The translations under genes and the position numbers were made by a program. This document shows positions 17,011-26,404 of a stretch of DNA of 40,101 nt, one piece after another. The stretch comes from an uncultured Clostridium sp. Lineage in GTDB: Bacteria > Bacillota > Clostridia > TANB77 > CAG-508. The stretch covers positions 1-40,101 of the forward strand of contig USEM01000009.1 of NCBI GenBank assembly GCA_900553695.1. Direction: 5' to 3'. Each line of letters starts with the position of its first letter. The first letter of the stretch is position 1. The notes beneath the pieces are model-generated. The model had not been told where the DNA came from. It ran no database searches and was given only the letters and a program-made list of their open reading frames with translations.

Positions 17011-18831
17011 TTATGCTTTTTTTGCTCTTGCTGCTAATCTTTCTCTTGTTTTTGTATCTAGTATTTTCTTTCTTAATCTAATATTTTTTGGTGTTATTTC
17101 TACTAATTCATCTTCTTCTATAAATTCTATTGCTTTTTCAAGTGACATTTGAATTGGTGGAACTAAACGTAATGCATCATCTGAACCTGAAGCTCTTGTG
17201 TTTGTTAAGTGTTTTTCTTTACAAACATTTATTGATATGTCTTCATTTCTTGCATTTAGTCCAACTATCATTCCTTCATACACTTCTACACCTGCACCAA
17301 TAAATAAGTCTCCTCTTTCTTGTGCATTGTATAGACCATATGTTACTGATATACCTGGTTCGAATGCAACAAGTACACCTCTTGTACGTGATTGTACATC
17401 ACCTTTATATGGTTCATAAGAATCAAATACACTGTTCATTGTTCCTGAACCCTTTGTATCTGTTAAGAATTCTGTTCTGTATCCTATTAAACCTCTTGCT
17501 GGAATTTTGAATTCTATTTTTGTATGTCCAATTTCTGCAGGTTCCATGTTTACCATTTCCGCTTTTCTTCTTCCAAGTTTTTCTATAACTGTTCCTATAG
17601 ATTCATCTGGAACGTTTACAACAAGCAATTCCATTGGTTCACATTTTACACCATTAATTTCTTTCATAATTACTTTTGGTCTTGATACTAATAATTCAAA
17701 GCCTTCTCTTCTCATTGTTTCTATTAATACAGATAGATGTAATTCTCCACGTCCACATACTTCAAAACTATCTGCAGAATCTGTTTCACGTACTCTTAAG
17801 CTTACGTTTCTTTCAAGTTCTTTAAATAATCTATCTCTAATGTGTCTTGATGTAACAAATTCTCCTTCTCTACCTGCTAAAGGTCCATTATTTACTGAGA
17901 ATGTCATAGATACTGTTGGTTCATCAATATCAACAAAAGGAATTTTTTCTACATTTGTTGGGTCACAAATTGTATCTCCTATATTTATATCTGCAATTCC
18001 TGATATTTCAACTATATCACCAGCTTCAGCTTCTTCAACTTCTACCTTTTTTAGTCCTTTATATGTGAATAGTTTTGCAATTTTCCCTTGTATTGTTTTA
18101 TCGTTTTTGCATACAGTAACATTCATACCAGTTTTGATTATTCCTCTTTCAATTCTTCCAACTGCCAATCTTCCTAAATAATCGTCATATTCTATGTTTG
18201 ATACTAGCATTTGTGCTGTTCCTTCTATACTGCATTTTGGTGGTTCTATTGTGTTTATTATTGTTTCAAATATGCACCTTACATTGTCTGATTCTTCGTC
18301 TAGGTTCATTTTCGCAATACCATTTTTGGCTGATGCATATATTACAGGGAAATCAAGTTGATCATCGTTTGCATTTAATTCTATAAAAAGTTCAAGCACT
18401 TCATCAACAACTTTTGCTGGGTTTGCACCTGGTCTATCTATTTTGTTTATAACAACTATTGGTTTTAAATTTAATGCTAAAGATTTTTTCAAAACTTCTC
18501 TTGTTTGAGGCATTGCACCTTCAAATGCATCAACTAAAAGTAGAACACCATCTACCATTTTTAAAACTCTTTCAACTTCTCCTCCAAAATCGGCATGTCC
18601 TGGAGTATCTACAATATTTATTTTTATATCATTATACATTACTGATGTATTTTTAGCTAGAATTGTTATTCCTCTTTCTTTTTCTATGTCGTTAGAATCC
18701 ATAACTCTTTCAGCAACTTGTTCGTTTGTTCTAAATGTTCCACTTTGTCTTAGTAAAGCATCTACTAAAGTTGTTTTTCCATGGTCAACGTGTGCAATTA
18801 TAGCTACATTTCTTATTTTTTCGTTATTCAT
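17011..18831 (-). CDS. typA: Translational GTPase TypA/BipA
   Basis: A protein of 606 residues. The G domain has AHVDHGKTTLVDALL (14-28), ERGITI (52-57), DTPGHADFGGEVER (75-88) and NKIDRPGA (129-136), followed by the beta-barrel and two EF-G-like domains and a lysine-rich C-terminus. TypA binds the ribosome and helps 50S assembly and stress adaptation. ATG at 18831 follows AAGGAA. It lies 122 bases downstream of tsf, with hairpins between. Confidence 0.97.
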   Translation of the reverse strand: MNNEKIRNVAIIAHVDHGKTTLVDALLRQSGTFRTNEQVAERVMDSNDIEKERGITILAKNTSVMYNDIKINIVDTPGHADFGGEVERVLKMVDGVLLLVDAFEGAMPQTREVLKKSLALNLKPIVVINKIDRPGANPAKVVDEVLELFIELNANDDQLDFPVIYASAKNGIAKMNLDEESDNVRCIFETIINTIEPPKCSIEGTAQMLVSNIEYDDYLGRLAVGRIERGIIKTGMNVTVCKNDKTIQGKIAKLFTYKGLKKVEVEEAEAGDIVEISGIADINIGDTICDPTNVEKIPFVDIDEPTVSMTFSVNNGPLAGREGEFVTSRHIRDRLFKELERNVSLRVRETDSADSFEVCGRGELHLSVLIETMRREGFELLVSRPKVIMKEINGVKCEPMELLVVNVPDESIGTVIEKLGRRKAEMVNMEPAEIGHTKIEFKIPARGLIGYRTEFLTDTKGSGTMNSVFDSYEPYKGDVQSRTRGVLVAFEPGISVTYGLYNAQERGDLFIGAGVEVYEGMIVGLNARNEDISINVCKEKHLTNTRASGSDDALRLVPPIQMSLEKAIEFIEEDELVEITPKNIRLRKKILDTKTRERLAARAKKA

Positions 18832-18858
18832 AACTTATTCCTTCCTTTAAATTGTTTC

Positions 18859-18883
18859 ATGGGCGGACACAAAGCCCGCTCAT
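18859..18883 (-). other. Hairpin in the tsf-typA gap
   Basis: ATGGGCGG (18859-18866) and CCGCTCAT (18876-18883) pair with one mismatch. GGGC/GCCC inside the same stretch offers an alternative fold. There is no T run, so it is not an obvious terminator; it lies about 30 bases upstream of typA and could act in its leader. Confidence 0.35.
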
Positions 18884-18916
18884 AAAACAGCAGGCATGAT
18901 GTGTTTTTTGAAAATG

Positions 18917-18943
18917 GTAAGGCAGGTGTTTTTAACCTGCCTT
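18917..18943. terminator. Hairpin terminator candidate after tsf
   Basis: TAAGGCAGGT (18917-18926) pairs with ACCTGCCTTA (18934-18943), a 10-bp GC-rich stem with a seven-base loop starting 11 bases after the tsf stop. The minus-strand tail ACCATTTTC is only moderately T-rich; the plus-strand tail is better. Confidence 0.5.
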
Positions 18944-18953
18944 ATTTTTGGAT

Positions 18954-19832
18954 TTATTTAATTTGTTTTGCAACTTCTTCAGCGAAGTTTTCTTCTCTTT
19001 TTTGTAATCCTTCTCCTTTTTCAAATCTTACAAATCTTTTTATTTCGGCATTGTTTTGGTTTAATAAATCTTTAACTTTAATGTCTGGATTTTTAACAAA
19101 TGCTTGGTCTACTAAACAAATTTCTCCATAGAATTTTCCAATTCTACCTTTTACCATTTTTTCAGCTATTTCAGCAGGTTTTCCTTCATTCATAGCTTGT
19201 GCTTTTAGAATTTCCATTTCATGTTCTACAACATCTGCTGGAACTTCAGCTTCGTTTAAGTATTCTGGTCTAGCTGCTGCTATTTGCATACATACATCTC
19301 TTGCAACTTCTGATGTTCCTTTTGCAAATTCTACCATAACACCAATTTTTCCATCACCATGTGTGTATGTTTCAATTAGTCCATCTGTTTCGAATCTTGC
19401 AAATCTTCTAACTGTCATGTTTTCTCCTATTGTAGCAATTTTATCTGTTAGAATATCTTTAATTGTTTTAGTTTCATCAACTAGCGCTTTTTGTTCTAAT
19501 AATTCTTCAACTGTTGCTGGATTTTTTACAGCTATATGTTTTGCTGTATCCGCAACAAATTTTCTAAATTCATCATTTTTTGCAACGAAGTCTGTTTCTG
19601 CATTAACTTCTAGTACAACACCTAGTTTTTTGTCTTCTGCTAGGTAGCAATATACTAATCCTTCTGCAGCAATTCTATCTGATTTTTTAGCTGCTTTTGT
19701 AATTCCTCTTTCACGTAATAGCTCTGCAGCTTTTTCCATATCTCCATCAGTTTCTGTTAAAACTTTTTTGCAGTCCATCATTCCTGCACCTGTCTTTTCT
19801 CTTAATTCTTTAACTAAACTTGCTGTAATCAT
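18954..19832 (-). CDS. tsf: Translation elongation factor Ts
   Basis: Exchanges GDP for GTP on EF-Tu. The protein has 292 residues, starting TASLVKELREKTGAGMMDCKKVL with the conserved TGAGMMDCK. The TDFVAKN segment near residue 80 is the core EF-Tu contact. Two dimerisation-domain halves and the C-terminal module are present. It lies 24 bases after rpsB, the usual order. Confidence 0.97.
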   Translation of the reverse strand: MITASLVKELREKTGAGMMDCKKVLTETDGDMEKAAELLRERGITKAAKKSDRIAAEGLVYCYLAEDKKLGVVLEVNAETDFVAKNDEFRKFVADTAKHIAVKNPATVEELLEQKALVDETKTIKDILTDKIATIGENMTVRRFARFETDGLIETYTHGDGKIGVMVEFAKGTSEVARDVCMQIAAARPEYLNEAEVPADVVEHEMEILKAQAMNEGKPAEIAEKMVKGRIGKFYGEICLVDQAFVKNPDIKVKDLLNQNNAEIKRFVRFEKGEGLQKREENFAEEVAKQIK

Positions 19833-19856
19833 TTAAAGTTCCCCCTTTTTATATAA

Positions 19857-20639
19857 TTATTCGTTAGTTTCAGCAACTACTTCTTCCATGCTTTTTGGTT
19901 CTTCAGTTGCTGGTTCTTGTTCTTGTTCTTGGCTTTCTGATGCTGGTTCTAGGATTTCTCCTTGTCTTCCTTCTATAACTGCATTTGCCATTACATCTGT
20001 AATTAATTTTACAGCACGAATTGCATCATCATTTCCTGGAATTGGGTAATCAACATCAACTGGGCTACAGTTTGTATCTACTAATCCTACTACTGGAATT
20101 CCTAATTTTTTAGCTTCTAATACTGCTATTCTTTCATTTTTTGGATCTACTACAAATATTGCTCCTGGTAGTTTTGTCATTTCTTTAATTCCACCTAGGT
20201 TCTTTTCTAGTTTTTCCATTTCATTTCTTAGAGCAGCTACTTCTTTTTTAGGTAAAACATCAAATGTTCCATCTTGTTCCATAGCTTCTAATTTTTTAAG
20301 TCTTTCAACTCTTGTTCTAATTGTTTTGAAGTTTGTAAGCATTCCACCTAACCATCTTTGATCTACATAAAACATACCGCTTTTTTCAGCAGCTTCTTTA
20401 ACACATTCTTGTGCTTGTTTTTTTGTTCCAACAAATAGAATGTCTTGTCCTTCCTCTGCGATTTCTTTTACGAATGCATATGCTTCGTCAATTTTCTTTG
20501 ATGTCTTTTGTAAATCGATAATATGGATACCGTTTCTAGCTTGATAAATGTATTCAGCCATCTTAGGGTCCCATCTTTTTGTTTGGTGTCCGAAATGCAC
20601 ACCTGCTTCAAGTAATTGTTTCATTGCAACTACTGCCAT
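19857..20639 (-). CDS. rpsB: 30S ribosomal protein S2
   Basis: A protein of 260 residues. The start AVVAMKQLLEAGVHFGHQTKRW and the segments IDLQKT, FVGTKKQAQ, QRWLGGMLTNF and PGAIFVVDP are characteristic. The C-terminus is an acidic extension rich in Glu and Gln, common in this group. A strong promoter (20763-20791) and a roughly 120-base leader with two hairpins precede it. The gene is followed by tsf. Confidence 0.97.
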   Translation of the reverse strand: MAVVAMKQLLEAGVHFGHQTKRWDPKMAEYIYQARNGIHIIDLQKTSKKIDEAYAFVKEIAEEGQDILFVGTKKQAQECVKEAAEKSGMFYVDQRWLGGMLTNFKTIRTRVERLKKLEAMEQDGTFDVLPKKEVAALRNEMEKLEKNLGGIKEMTKLPGAIFVVDPKNERIAVLEAKKLGIPVVGLVDTNCSPVDVDYPIPGNDDAIRAVKLITDVMANAVIEGRQGEILEPASESQEQEQEPATEEPKSMEEVVAETNE

Positions 20640-20672
20640 TTTTCATTCCTCCTTGTTTTTTGCCTCCACAAA

Positions 20673-20717
20673 GTCTTCATGCACTTAAAGACACTTATAT
20701 TCCTTTGGAATTATAAG
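20673..20717 (-). promoter_or_regulatory. Structured 5' leader of rpsB
   Basis: Two hairpins lie in the untranslated leader: GTCTT/AAGAC (20673-20677, 20688-20692) and CTTATATTCC with GGAATTATAAG (20694-20703, 20707-20717, one bulge). S2 operons are autoregulated through leader structures in some bacteria; whether this one is S2-responsive is inference. Confidence 0.45.
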
Positions 20718-20762
20718 CACAACTCTAAGCTAAACTATGTGTGCGTATTTTTCAACTTGTAT

Positions 20763-20791
20763 ATTATACCAAACTGAAAGCCCAAAGTCAA
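20763..20791 (-). promoter_or_regulatory. Promoter of rpsB-tsf
   Basis: Minus strand TTGACT (20786-20791) and TATAAT (20763-20768), spacer 17, close to the consensus. The -35 box lies inside the hairpin that follows the upstream pilin-like gene's opposite end region (20779-20802). Confidence 0.85.
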
Positions 20792-20802
20792 TACTTTGGG
20801 CT
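20779..20802 (-). terminator. Hairpin overlapping the rpsB promoter
   Basis: AGCCCAAAGT (20779-20788) and ACTTTGGGCT (20793-20802) form a perfect 10-bp stem with a four-base loop, 28 bases after the stop of the GLUG-repeat gene. The minus-strand tail TTCAGTTTGG is weak for intrinsic termination. Confidence 0.55.
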
Positions 20803-20830
20803 AAAATTATAATAAATTTGAGTTGTTAAT

Positions 20831-22387
20831 TTATTTGTCTTTGATCCATTCAATAAACTCTTCATATGTTTTTATATCTGTTTCTACTGATTGTACTTTA
20901 TTAGCTTCATCATCTGTTCCACCTATTGCACCAATTCCAACTGTGTTTAAATAATACAAGCTACTTAATTTTGCTTTCTTTTCTGTATTAAAATCAAATC
21001 CTAATATTGCTCCAACATCGTTTTCACAATTTTCCATTTTACCTTTGCTATAGCATTTTGATATAATATCTTCTCTTCCTTTGGCCGTTATTGCCCCAAC
21101 GATACCTCCAAAATTGCCACTATCTTCATTTGTTCCTATGCGAATTATATTTCCAGAATTATAACATTCTGTTACAGTTGAAAACTGTAAACCATTATCC
21201 TCAGCACCTAATTGCCCTACAATGCCACCAATACTTCCCAAACCTTTTATTTCTGCGGTATTGCTACAATTTTTTATTGTTGTTCCTATCCAATTCGCAC
21301 CAACAATTCCTCCAGCAATTCCCCAACATGTAATTTTACCATTATTAAAGCAGTTATTTATGGTTCCCTCTTTATTACTTTTTATCATAAAAGCACCACA
21401 AATGCCTCCAATGAAGTATCCTGCATTTTCATTTGAATATATTTCTCCATAATTTGTGCAGTTTGATATTTCGGTATTATCAGAACTAACACCTACAATT
21501 CCTCCTGTTTGAGCCGTTTTACGGCTTCCGTTGTTAATTACTTTACCAGAATTCGTGCAATTCTTTATTACATCTGCTTGGCTTTGGCCAATTATTCCAC
21601 CTAGTGACCCTGTATCGCCCTCTTGTGTTGCAACTGTTGTGTTAATGTTATGGCAATTTTCTATTGTTCCTCCTCTTACAGCTCCAGCTATTCCACCTGT
21701 AAGATTTCCACCTTTTATATAACTATTTTTTATTGTTAGATTTTTTACTGTGTTAGAATTTCCAAATATTCCATTTGACTTTTCTTCTCGATTTATATAT
21801 ATTCCACATATATAGTGGTTATTTCCTTCAAATGTTCCTACTAGTTGTTGGTTTATTGATGGACCAATTGGCACCCATTGTTTTCCTGAAGTTAGGTTTC
21901 CATTATCATCAAATTTTGCCCCCATGTTTAAATCGTTCATTAAATAAATAACTGTATCTGTAGTAATTGCAATGTCTTCTTTTGTTAGATTTAAATCAGC
22001 TAAAAACTTATTGTCAGCTTCAGTTAGTGTTTCATTTACATAGTTTGCAAAAAATTTCATTTGCTTTTCATTATAAATGTACCAATCAAAAGCATTAGTT
22101 TCTGTATTCTTTTTTACTTCAGGTACCTCTGTTGTAGTTCCATCCCAATCACTTGGAATTTCATCCTTTATAAATTCATCTAAGCTTTCATATTCTTTAC
22201 CATTAATTGTAATCTTTCCACCAGATGATTCATCTTCTGTTGCTGTTTTATACTTGTTTACGGTCTTTTCTGCTGTACCTATCAAATTGCTCTTAATTAA
22301 AATATTTACACTTACTGCTACTAATATTAGCATTACTATTATAGTAATTATTAATGCTATTAAAGTAATTCCTTTGTTTCTTTTCAT
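20831..22387 (-). CDS. Pilin-like secreted protein with GLUG-type repeats
   Basis: A protein of 518 residues. The N-terminus KRNKGITLIALIITIIVMLILVA is prepilin-like, with a glycine before the helix and no glutamate at +5. After a linker, the region from about residue 190 to 480 contains repeated segments such as GGIAGAVRGGTIENCHN, GGIIGQSQADVIKNCTN, GGIVGANWIGTTIKNCSN and GGIVGAITAKG, the GLUG pattern seen in surface adhesins and expected to form a beta-helix. The start chosen is the second ATG (22387), eight bases after GGGAG; a start six bases upstream is too close. Probably a surface protein; ligand unknown. Confidence 0.8.
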   Translation of the reverse strand: MKRNKGITLIALIITIIVMLILVAVSVNILIKSNLIGTAEKTVNKYKTATEDESSGGKITINGKEYESLDEFIKDEIPSDWDGTTTEVPEVKKNTETNAFDWYIYNEKQMKFFANYVNETLTEADNKFLADLNLTKEDIAITTDTVIYLMNDLNMGAKFDDNGNLTSGKQWVPIGPSINQQLVGTFEGNNHYICGIYINREEKSNGIFGNSNTVKNLTIKNSYIKGGNLTGGIAGAVRGGTIENCHNINTTVATQEGDTGSLGGIIGQSQADVIKNCTNSGKVINNGSRKTAQTGGIVGVSSDNTEISNCTNYGEIYSNENAGYFIGGICGAFMIKSNKEGTINNCFNNGKITCWGIAGGIVGANWIGTTIKNCSNTAEIKGLGSIGGIVGQLGAEDNGLQFSTVTECYNSGNIIRIGTNEDSGNFGGIVGAITAKGREDIISKCYSKGKMENCENDVGAILGFDFNTEKKAKLSSLYYLNTVGIGAIGGTDDEANKVQSVETDIKTYEEFIEWIKDK

Positions 22388-22506
22388 TTTCATCTCTCCC
22401 TTGTTTTTGTTTAAGGCAATTTTACAATAAAAGATTACAAATTGCAATACAAAATTGCAACATGTAATCTAAAATTAATATAATTGTAACATTTTTGTAA
22501 TATCTT

Positions 22507-24414
22507 TTATTCTAGCTCAAATGCTCCTGTATATAATTGATAGTATTTTCCTTTTTGAGCTATTAGTTCGTTATGGTCTCCTCTTTCTATTATTTGACCA
22601 TGTTCTAGTACTATTATTGCTTTTGCATTTCTTACTGTTGATAGTCTATGTGCTATTACAAAAACCGTTCTTCCTTCCATAAGTTTATCCATGCCTTCTT
22701 GAACTATCTTTTCTGTTCTTGTGTCTATTGAACTTGTTGCCTCATCTAATATCATTACTGGTGGATCGTTTATTGTAGCTCTTGCTATTGAAAGTAATTG
22801 TCTTTGTCCTTGTGATAGATTTGCTCCATTTGATGTAAGCATTGTGTCATATCCTTGTGGTAATCTTGTTATAAAATCATGTGCATTAGCAAGTTTTGCA
22901 GCATTTACAATTTCCTCATCTGTTGCATTTTCTTTTCCATATTTGATGTTTTCCTTTATTGTTCCTGTAAATAAGTTTGTATCTTGAAGTACCATTCCTA
23001 AAGATTTTCTTAAATCTGTTTTCTTAATCTTTTTAATGTTTATTCCGTCATATCTTATTTTTCCATCATTTACGTCGTAAAATCTATTTAATAAATTTGT
23101 TATTGTAGTTTTTCCAGCACCTGTTGCACCAACAAATGCAATCTTTTGACCTGGTTTTGCATATAAGGATACATCATGAAGAACCAGTTTATTTGGCTCA
23201 TATCCAAAGTTAACATGTTCTAATTCAATATGTCCTTTAAGTTCCACATAGGTTGTAGTTCCATCATGGTGTGGATGTTTCCATGCCCATATACCTGTAC
23301 GTTCTTTTGTTTCTATAATTTCGCCATTTTCTTTTTTAGCATTTACAAGTGTTACATAGCCTTCATCTTGTTCAGGTTCTGTATCTATTAGTTCAAATAT
23401 TCTACCTGCACCTGCAAGTGCCATAACAACTGAGTTTAATTGATTTGACATTTGCATTATTGGTTGGTTAAAGCTTTGTGTTAATTGTAAAAATGTTGCA
23501 ATAGAACCTATTGTAAGTGCTCCATTTCCTTTTATTGCAATTGCTCCACCTATTATTGCAACTAAAACGTATTCTAGGTTTCCTAAGTTATTTAGCATTG
23601 GCATTAGTATATTTGCAAATTTATTTGCTGTTGTCATGTTTTTGCATAATTCATCGTTTATCTCATCAAAATGAGCTTTTGCTTCTTCTTCGTATGTGAA
23701 TACTTTTATTACTTTTTGACCATTTATCATTTCTTCAATGTATCCATTAACCTTTCCTAATGTTTCTTGTTGTTTTACAAAGTATTTTCCACTTTTCCCT
23801 GCAACTCTACCTGTAATATTTAACATTAAGAATATAAATACTATTACAAATATTGTAAGTGGTATATTTGTAATAATCATTGCTATAAGTACAGCTATAA
23901 CTGTTGTTGATGATGCTATGAATTGTGGTAAACTTTGAGATATCATTTGTGAAAGTGTATCTACGTCATTTGTATAATAGCTCATTATTTCACCATGTGT
24001 ATGTGTATCAAAATATTTTATTGGAAATGTTTGCATCTTGTTAAACATTTCATCTCTTATTTCTTTTAATACTCCTTGAGATATTCGTGCCATTATTCTT
24101 GTATAAATTAGTGTTGAAAGCACACCTGTTAAGTACACAAGTGCCATAATTAGTATGGCTTTTAAAAGGCCTGTAAATACTGGGTTTGTTTCAAGCAATA
24201 ATGGTGTAATGTAATCATCTATCAATGTACCTAAAAACATTGAGCCAGCAACCCCTGCTATTGAACTAAGTATTATACATATAAATACAATTGTTAAGTG
24301 TTTTTTATAGCTTTTTGTTATATATTTTAGAAGTCTTTTAGCTGTTTGTTTTTTGTTTTTTACTGTTTTAAGTGTCATGCCTGCTCCTGGCCTTTTTCTA
24401 GCTGTTTTCATCAT
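22507..24414 (-). CDS. ABC exporter half-transporter with canonical ATP site (heterodimer subunit B)
   Basis: A protein of 635 residues with six transmembrane helices then an ATPase domain. Walker A is VGATGAGKTT, the signature motif is LSQGQRQ, Walker B is VMILDEATSSID with a catalytic glutamate, and the switch histidine is in VIAHRLS. A long linker (about residues 345-395) precedes the ATPase. Paired with the overlapping upstream gene, it forms a heterodimeric exporter of the BmrC/D or TM287/288 type, commonly for drugs or lipids. ATG at 24414 follows GGAGG and overlaps the partner by 17 bases. Confidence 0.93.
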   Translation of the reverse strand: MMKTARKRPGAGMTLKTVKNKKQTAKRLLKYITKSYKKHLTIVFICIILSSIAGVAGSMFLGTLIDDYITPLLLETNPVFTGLLKAILIMALVYLTGVLSTLIYTRIMARISQGVLKEIRDEMFNKMQTFPIKYFDTHTHGEIMSYYTNDVDTLSQMISQSLPQFIASSTTVIAVLIAMIITNIPLTIFVIVFIFLMLNITGRVAGKSGKYFVKQQETLGKVNGYIEEMINGQKVIKVFTYEEEAKAHFDEINDELCKNMTTANKFANILMPMLNNLGNLEYVLVAIIGGAIAIKGNGALTIGSIATFLQLTQSFNQPIMQMSNQLNSVVMALAGAGRIFELIDTEPEQDEGYVTLVNAKKENGEIIETKERTGIWAWKHPHHDGTTTYVELKGHIELEHVNFGYEPNKLVLHDVSLYAKPGQKIAFVGATGAGKTTITNLLNRFYDVNDGKIRYDGINIKKIKKTDLRKSLGMVLQDTNLFTGTIKENIKYGKENATDEEIVNAAKLANAHDFITRLPQGYDTMLTSNGANLSQGQRQLLSIARATINDPPVMILDEATSSIDTRTEKIVQEGMDKLMEGRTVFVIAHRLSTVRNAKAIIVLEHGQIIERGDHNELIAQKGKYYQLYTGAFELE

Positions 24415-26155
24415 TATCGCCTCCCTTTACTTGTGATTCATAAACTTCTCTATATATTTCATTGTTTTTTAATAATTCCTCATGTGTGCCAATTCCATTT
24501 ACTGTTCCATTATCAAGCACTATTATTTTATCTGCATCTTGAACTGATGCAATTCTTTGTGCAATAATTATTTTTGTTGTATTTGGTATTTCTTCTTTAA
24601 ATGCTTTTCTAATTAAGCTATCTGTTTTTGTATCAACAGCACTTGTTGAATCATCTAGTATTAATATTTGAGGCTTTTTTAGTAAAGCTCTTGCAATACA
24701 TAAACGTTGTCTTTGACCACCAGATACGTTTGTTCCTCCTTGTTCTATATTTGTATCGTATTTATCTGGAAATTCTTCAATGAAATTATCTGCTTGTGCA
24801 AGTTTACATGCCCTAACTATCTCTTCATCTGTTGCGTCTTTGTCGCCCCATTTTAGGTTTTCTTTAATTGTGCCAGAAAACAACACGTTTTTTTGTAGAA
24901 CAACTGATACATTATTTCTTAGAGTTTCTATATCATATTGTTTAACGTCTTTTCCCCCAACTTCAACTTTTCCTTCAGTTGCATCATAAAGTCTTGGAAT
25001 TAAGCTTACTAATGTTGATTTCCCTGAACCAATTCCACCAATAATTCCAACTGTTTCTCCTGATTTTATTTGTATATTAATATTTTTTAAGCATTCTTTT
25101 TTCTTGTTTCCAACATAACTAAATGAAACATTTTTAAATTCTATTGAACCATTTTTAACCTCTTTTATAGGTTTCTTTGGATTTGCTAAGTCTGGCTTTT
25201 CTATTAAAATTTCATATATTCTCTCTGCTGAATTTCTTGCCATTGTGCTCATTACAAGTAGCATTGCAAGCATCATTAAGCTTGATAGTAGACGAATTCC
25301 ATAAGTAATTAAACTTGTAAGTTGTCCAACTTCTAAGCCTACCATGTTTGTTGTTACTATAATTTTTGCACCAAACCATGATATTAGAATTATTGCCAAA
25401 TACATTGAAAATTGCATAACTGGATTTGTTAATGACATTAGTCTTTGTGCTTTACTAAAGTCTACATATATTTCATTTGAAATGTTCCCAAATTTTTTCT
25501 TTTCACTTTCCTCAAGTAAATATGATTTTACAACTCTTATACCATTTGTGTTTTCTTCTACAACGTTGTTAAGAACATCATATTTTTTAAATACCCTTTC
25601 AAATATTGGGTGTGCTTTGCTCATAATTACATATAGAGTAATTCCAATTACTGGCATTAATGCTAAGAATATTAGTGCTAGCTTTGCATTAATTGAGAAT
25701 GACATTATAAGTGAAAATATTAGCATTAATGGTGTACGTACTACTATTCTTGTTAACATTTGAAATGCCATTTGAACATATGAAACATCTGTTGTAAGTC
25801 TTGTTACAATACTTGATGTGCTGAATTTATCTATATTTGTAAAAGAAAAATCTTGAATTTTATAATACAAGTCTTTTCTTAAGTTCTTAGCAAACCCTGC
25901 TGATGCTTTTGATGCAGTTATTCCTGATAGTATTCCAAAAGCAAGTGATAAAAGTGAAGCTACAACTAGCATTACCCCTATTTTTAATATTTCGTTCATT
26001 TGGCCTGCATATATTCCTTTATCTATTAAATTAGCCATAAGAAGTGGTATTACAACTTCCATAACAACTTCAAGTGTAACTAGAAGAGGTGTTAATAAAG
26101 CTGGCTTTTTATATTCTCTTACTGATTTTCCTAATGTTTTAAGCATTTCTCTCAT
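24398..26155 (-). CDS. ABC exporter half-transporter with degenerate ATP site (heterodimer subunit A)
   Basis: A protein of 585 residues, six-helix membrane domain plus ATPase. Walker A is IGGIGSGKST and the signature VSGGQRQ is intact. Walker B ends LILDDSTSAVD, with aspartate replacing the catalytic glutamate, and the switch histidine is replaced by glutamine (IIIAQRIAS). These are the changes seen in the degenerate half of asymmetric exporters, whose partner carries the active site. A near-consensus promoter (26237-26265) and a large palindrome in the leader precede it. Confidence 0.93.
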   Translation of the reverse strand: MREMLKTLGKSVREYKKPALLTPLLVTLEVVMEVVIPLLMANLIDKGIYAGQMNEILKIGVMLVVASLLSLAFGILSGITASKASAGFAKNLRKDLYYKIQDFSFTNIDKFSTSSIVTRLTTDVSYVQMAFQMLTRIVVRTPLMLIFSLIMSFSINAKLALIFLALMPVIGITLYVIMSKAHPIFERVFKKYDVLNNVVEENTNGIRVVKSYLLEESEKKKFGNISNEIYVDFSKAQRLMSLTNPVMQFSMYLAIILISWFGAKIIVTTNMVGLEVGQLTSLITYGIRLLSSLMMLAMLLVMSTMARNSAERIYEILIEKPDLANPKKPIKEVKNGSIEFKNVSFSYVGNKKKECLKNINIQIKSGETVGIIGGIGSGKSTLVSLIPRLYDATEGKVEVGGKDVKQYDIETLRNNVSVVLQKNVLFSGTIKENLKWGDKDATDEEIVRACKLAQADNFIEEFPDKYDTNIEQGGTNVSGGQRQRLCIARALLKKPQILILDDSTSAVDTKTDSLIRKAFKEEIPNTTKIIIAQRIASVQDADKIIVLDNGTVNGIGTHEELLKNNEIYREVYESQVKGGDNDENS

Positions 26156-26194
26156 TTTATATCTTTCCTTTCATAATATTTTTGCATATAATAT

Positions 26195-26225
26195 TTTAAG
26201 AGTTTTTTATTAAAAAACTCTTAAA
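26195..26225 (-). promoter_or_regulatory. Perfect palindrome in the ABC exporter leader
   Basis: TTTAAGAGTTTTTT (26195-26208) and its exact reverse complement (26212-26225) flank a three-base centre. It begins 11 bases after the -10 box, so it spans the first transcribed bases. It may be an operator for a repressor or a leader hairpin; no regulator gene is adjacent. Confidence 0.55.
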
Positions 26226-26236
26226 GTCTATCTTGT

Positions 26237-26265
26237 ATTATACGTTTAATTAAATTTTTAGTCAA
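26237..26265 (-). promoter_or_regulatory. Promoter of the ABC exporter operon
   Basis: Minus strand TTGACT (26260-26265) and TATAAT (26237-26242), spacer 17. Divergent from the plus-strand promoter at 26289-26317. Confidence 0.85.
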
Positions 26266-26288
26266 TATGTTTTTTGATTTTTTTAAGT

Positions 26289-26317
26289 TTGATTTTTTTA
26301 TGTAAATGTTGTATAAT
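26289..26317 (+). promoter_or_regulatory. Promoter of the small membrane-protein cassette
   Basis: Plus strand TTGATT (26289-26294) and TATAAT (26312-26317), spacer 17, followed by an 80-base structured leader. Confidence 0.8.
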
Positions 26318-26339
26318 TAATTTGTAACAATTTTTGTTA

Positions 26340-26397
26340 CGCCTTTGAAATTTGTTAAATTTCGGAGGCGTTGTCCTCCGAATAATTAAAAGGAGGA
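26340..26397 (+). promoter_or_regulatory. Switch-like leader with three mutually exclusive helices
   Basis: Helix 1: 26340-26353 pairs with 26357-26370 over 14 bp (two G-U pairs). Helix 2: CGGAGG (26363-26368) pairs with CCTCCG (26375-26380). Helix 3: TCCTCC (26374-26379) pairs with GGAGGA (26392-26397), the ribosome binding site of the next gene. Helix 2 competes with both others, so forming helix 1 frees the CCTCC to hide the ribosome site, and helix 2 exposes it. The pairings are seen directly; a regulatory role is inference. Confidence 0.6.
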
Positions 26398-26404
26398 AAC
26401 TTTT

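Noticed and set aside
17198..18656. Several long open frames on the plus strand opposite typA, and similar shadows opposite other minus genes.
   Set aside because: They are frame shadows of conserved genes, low in complexity and lacking ribosome binding sites.
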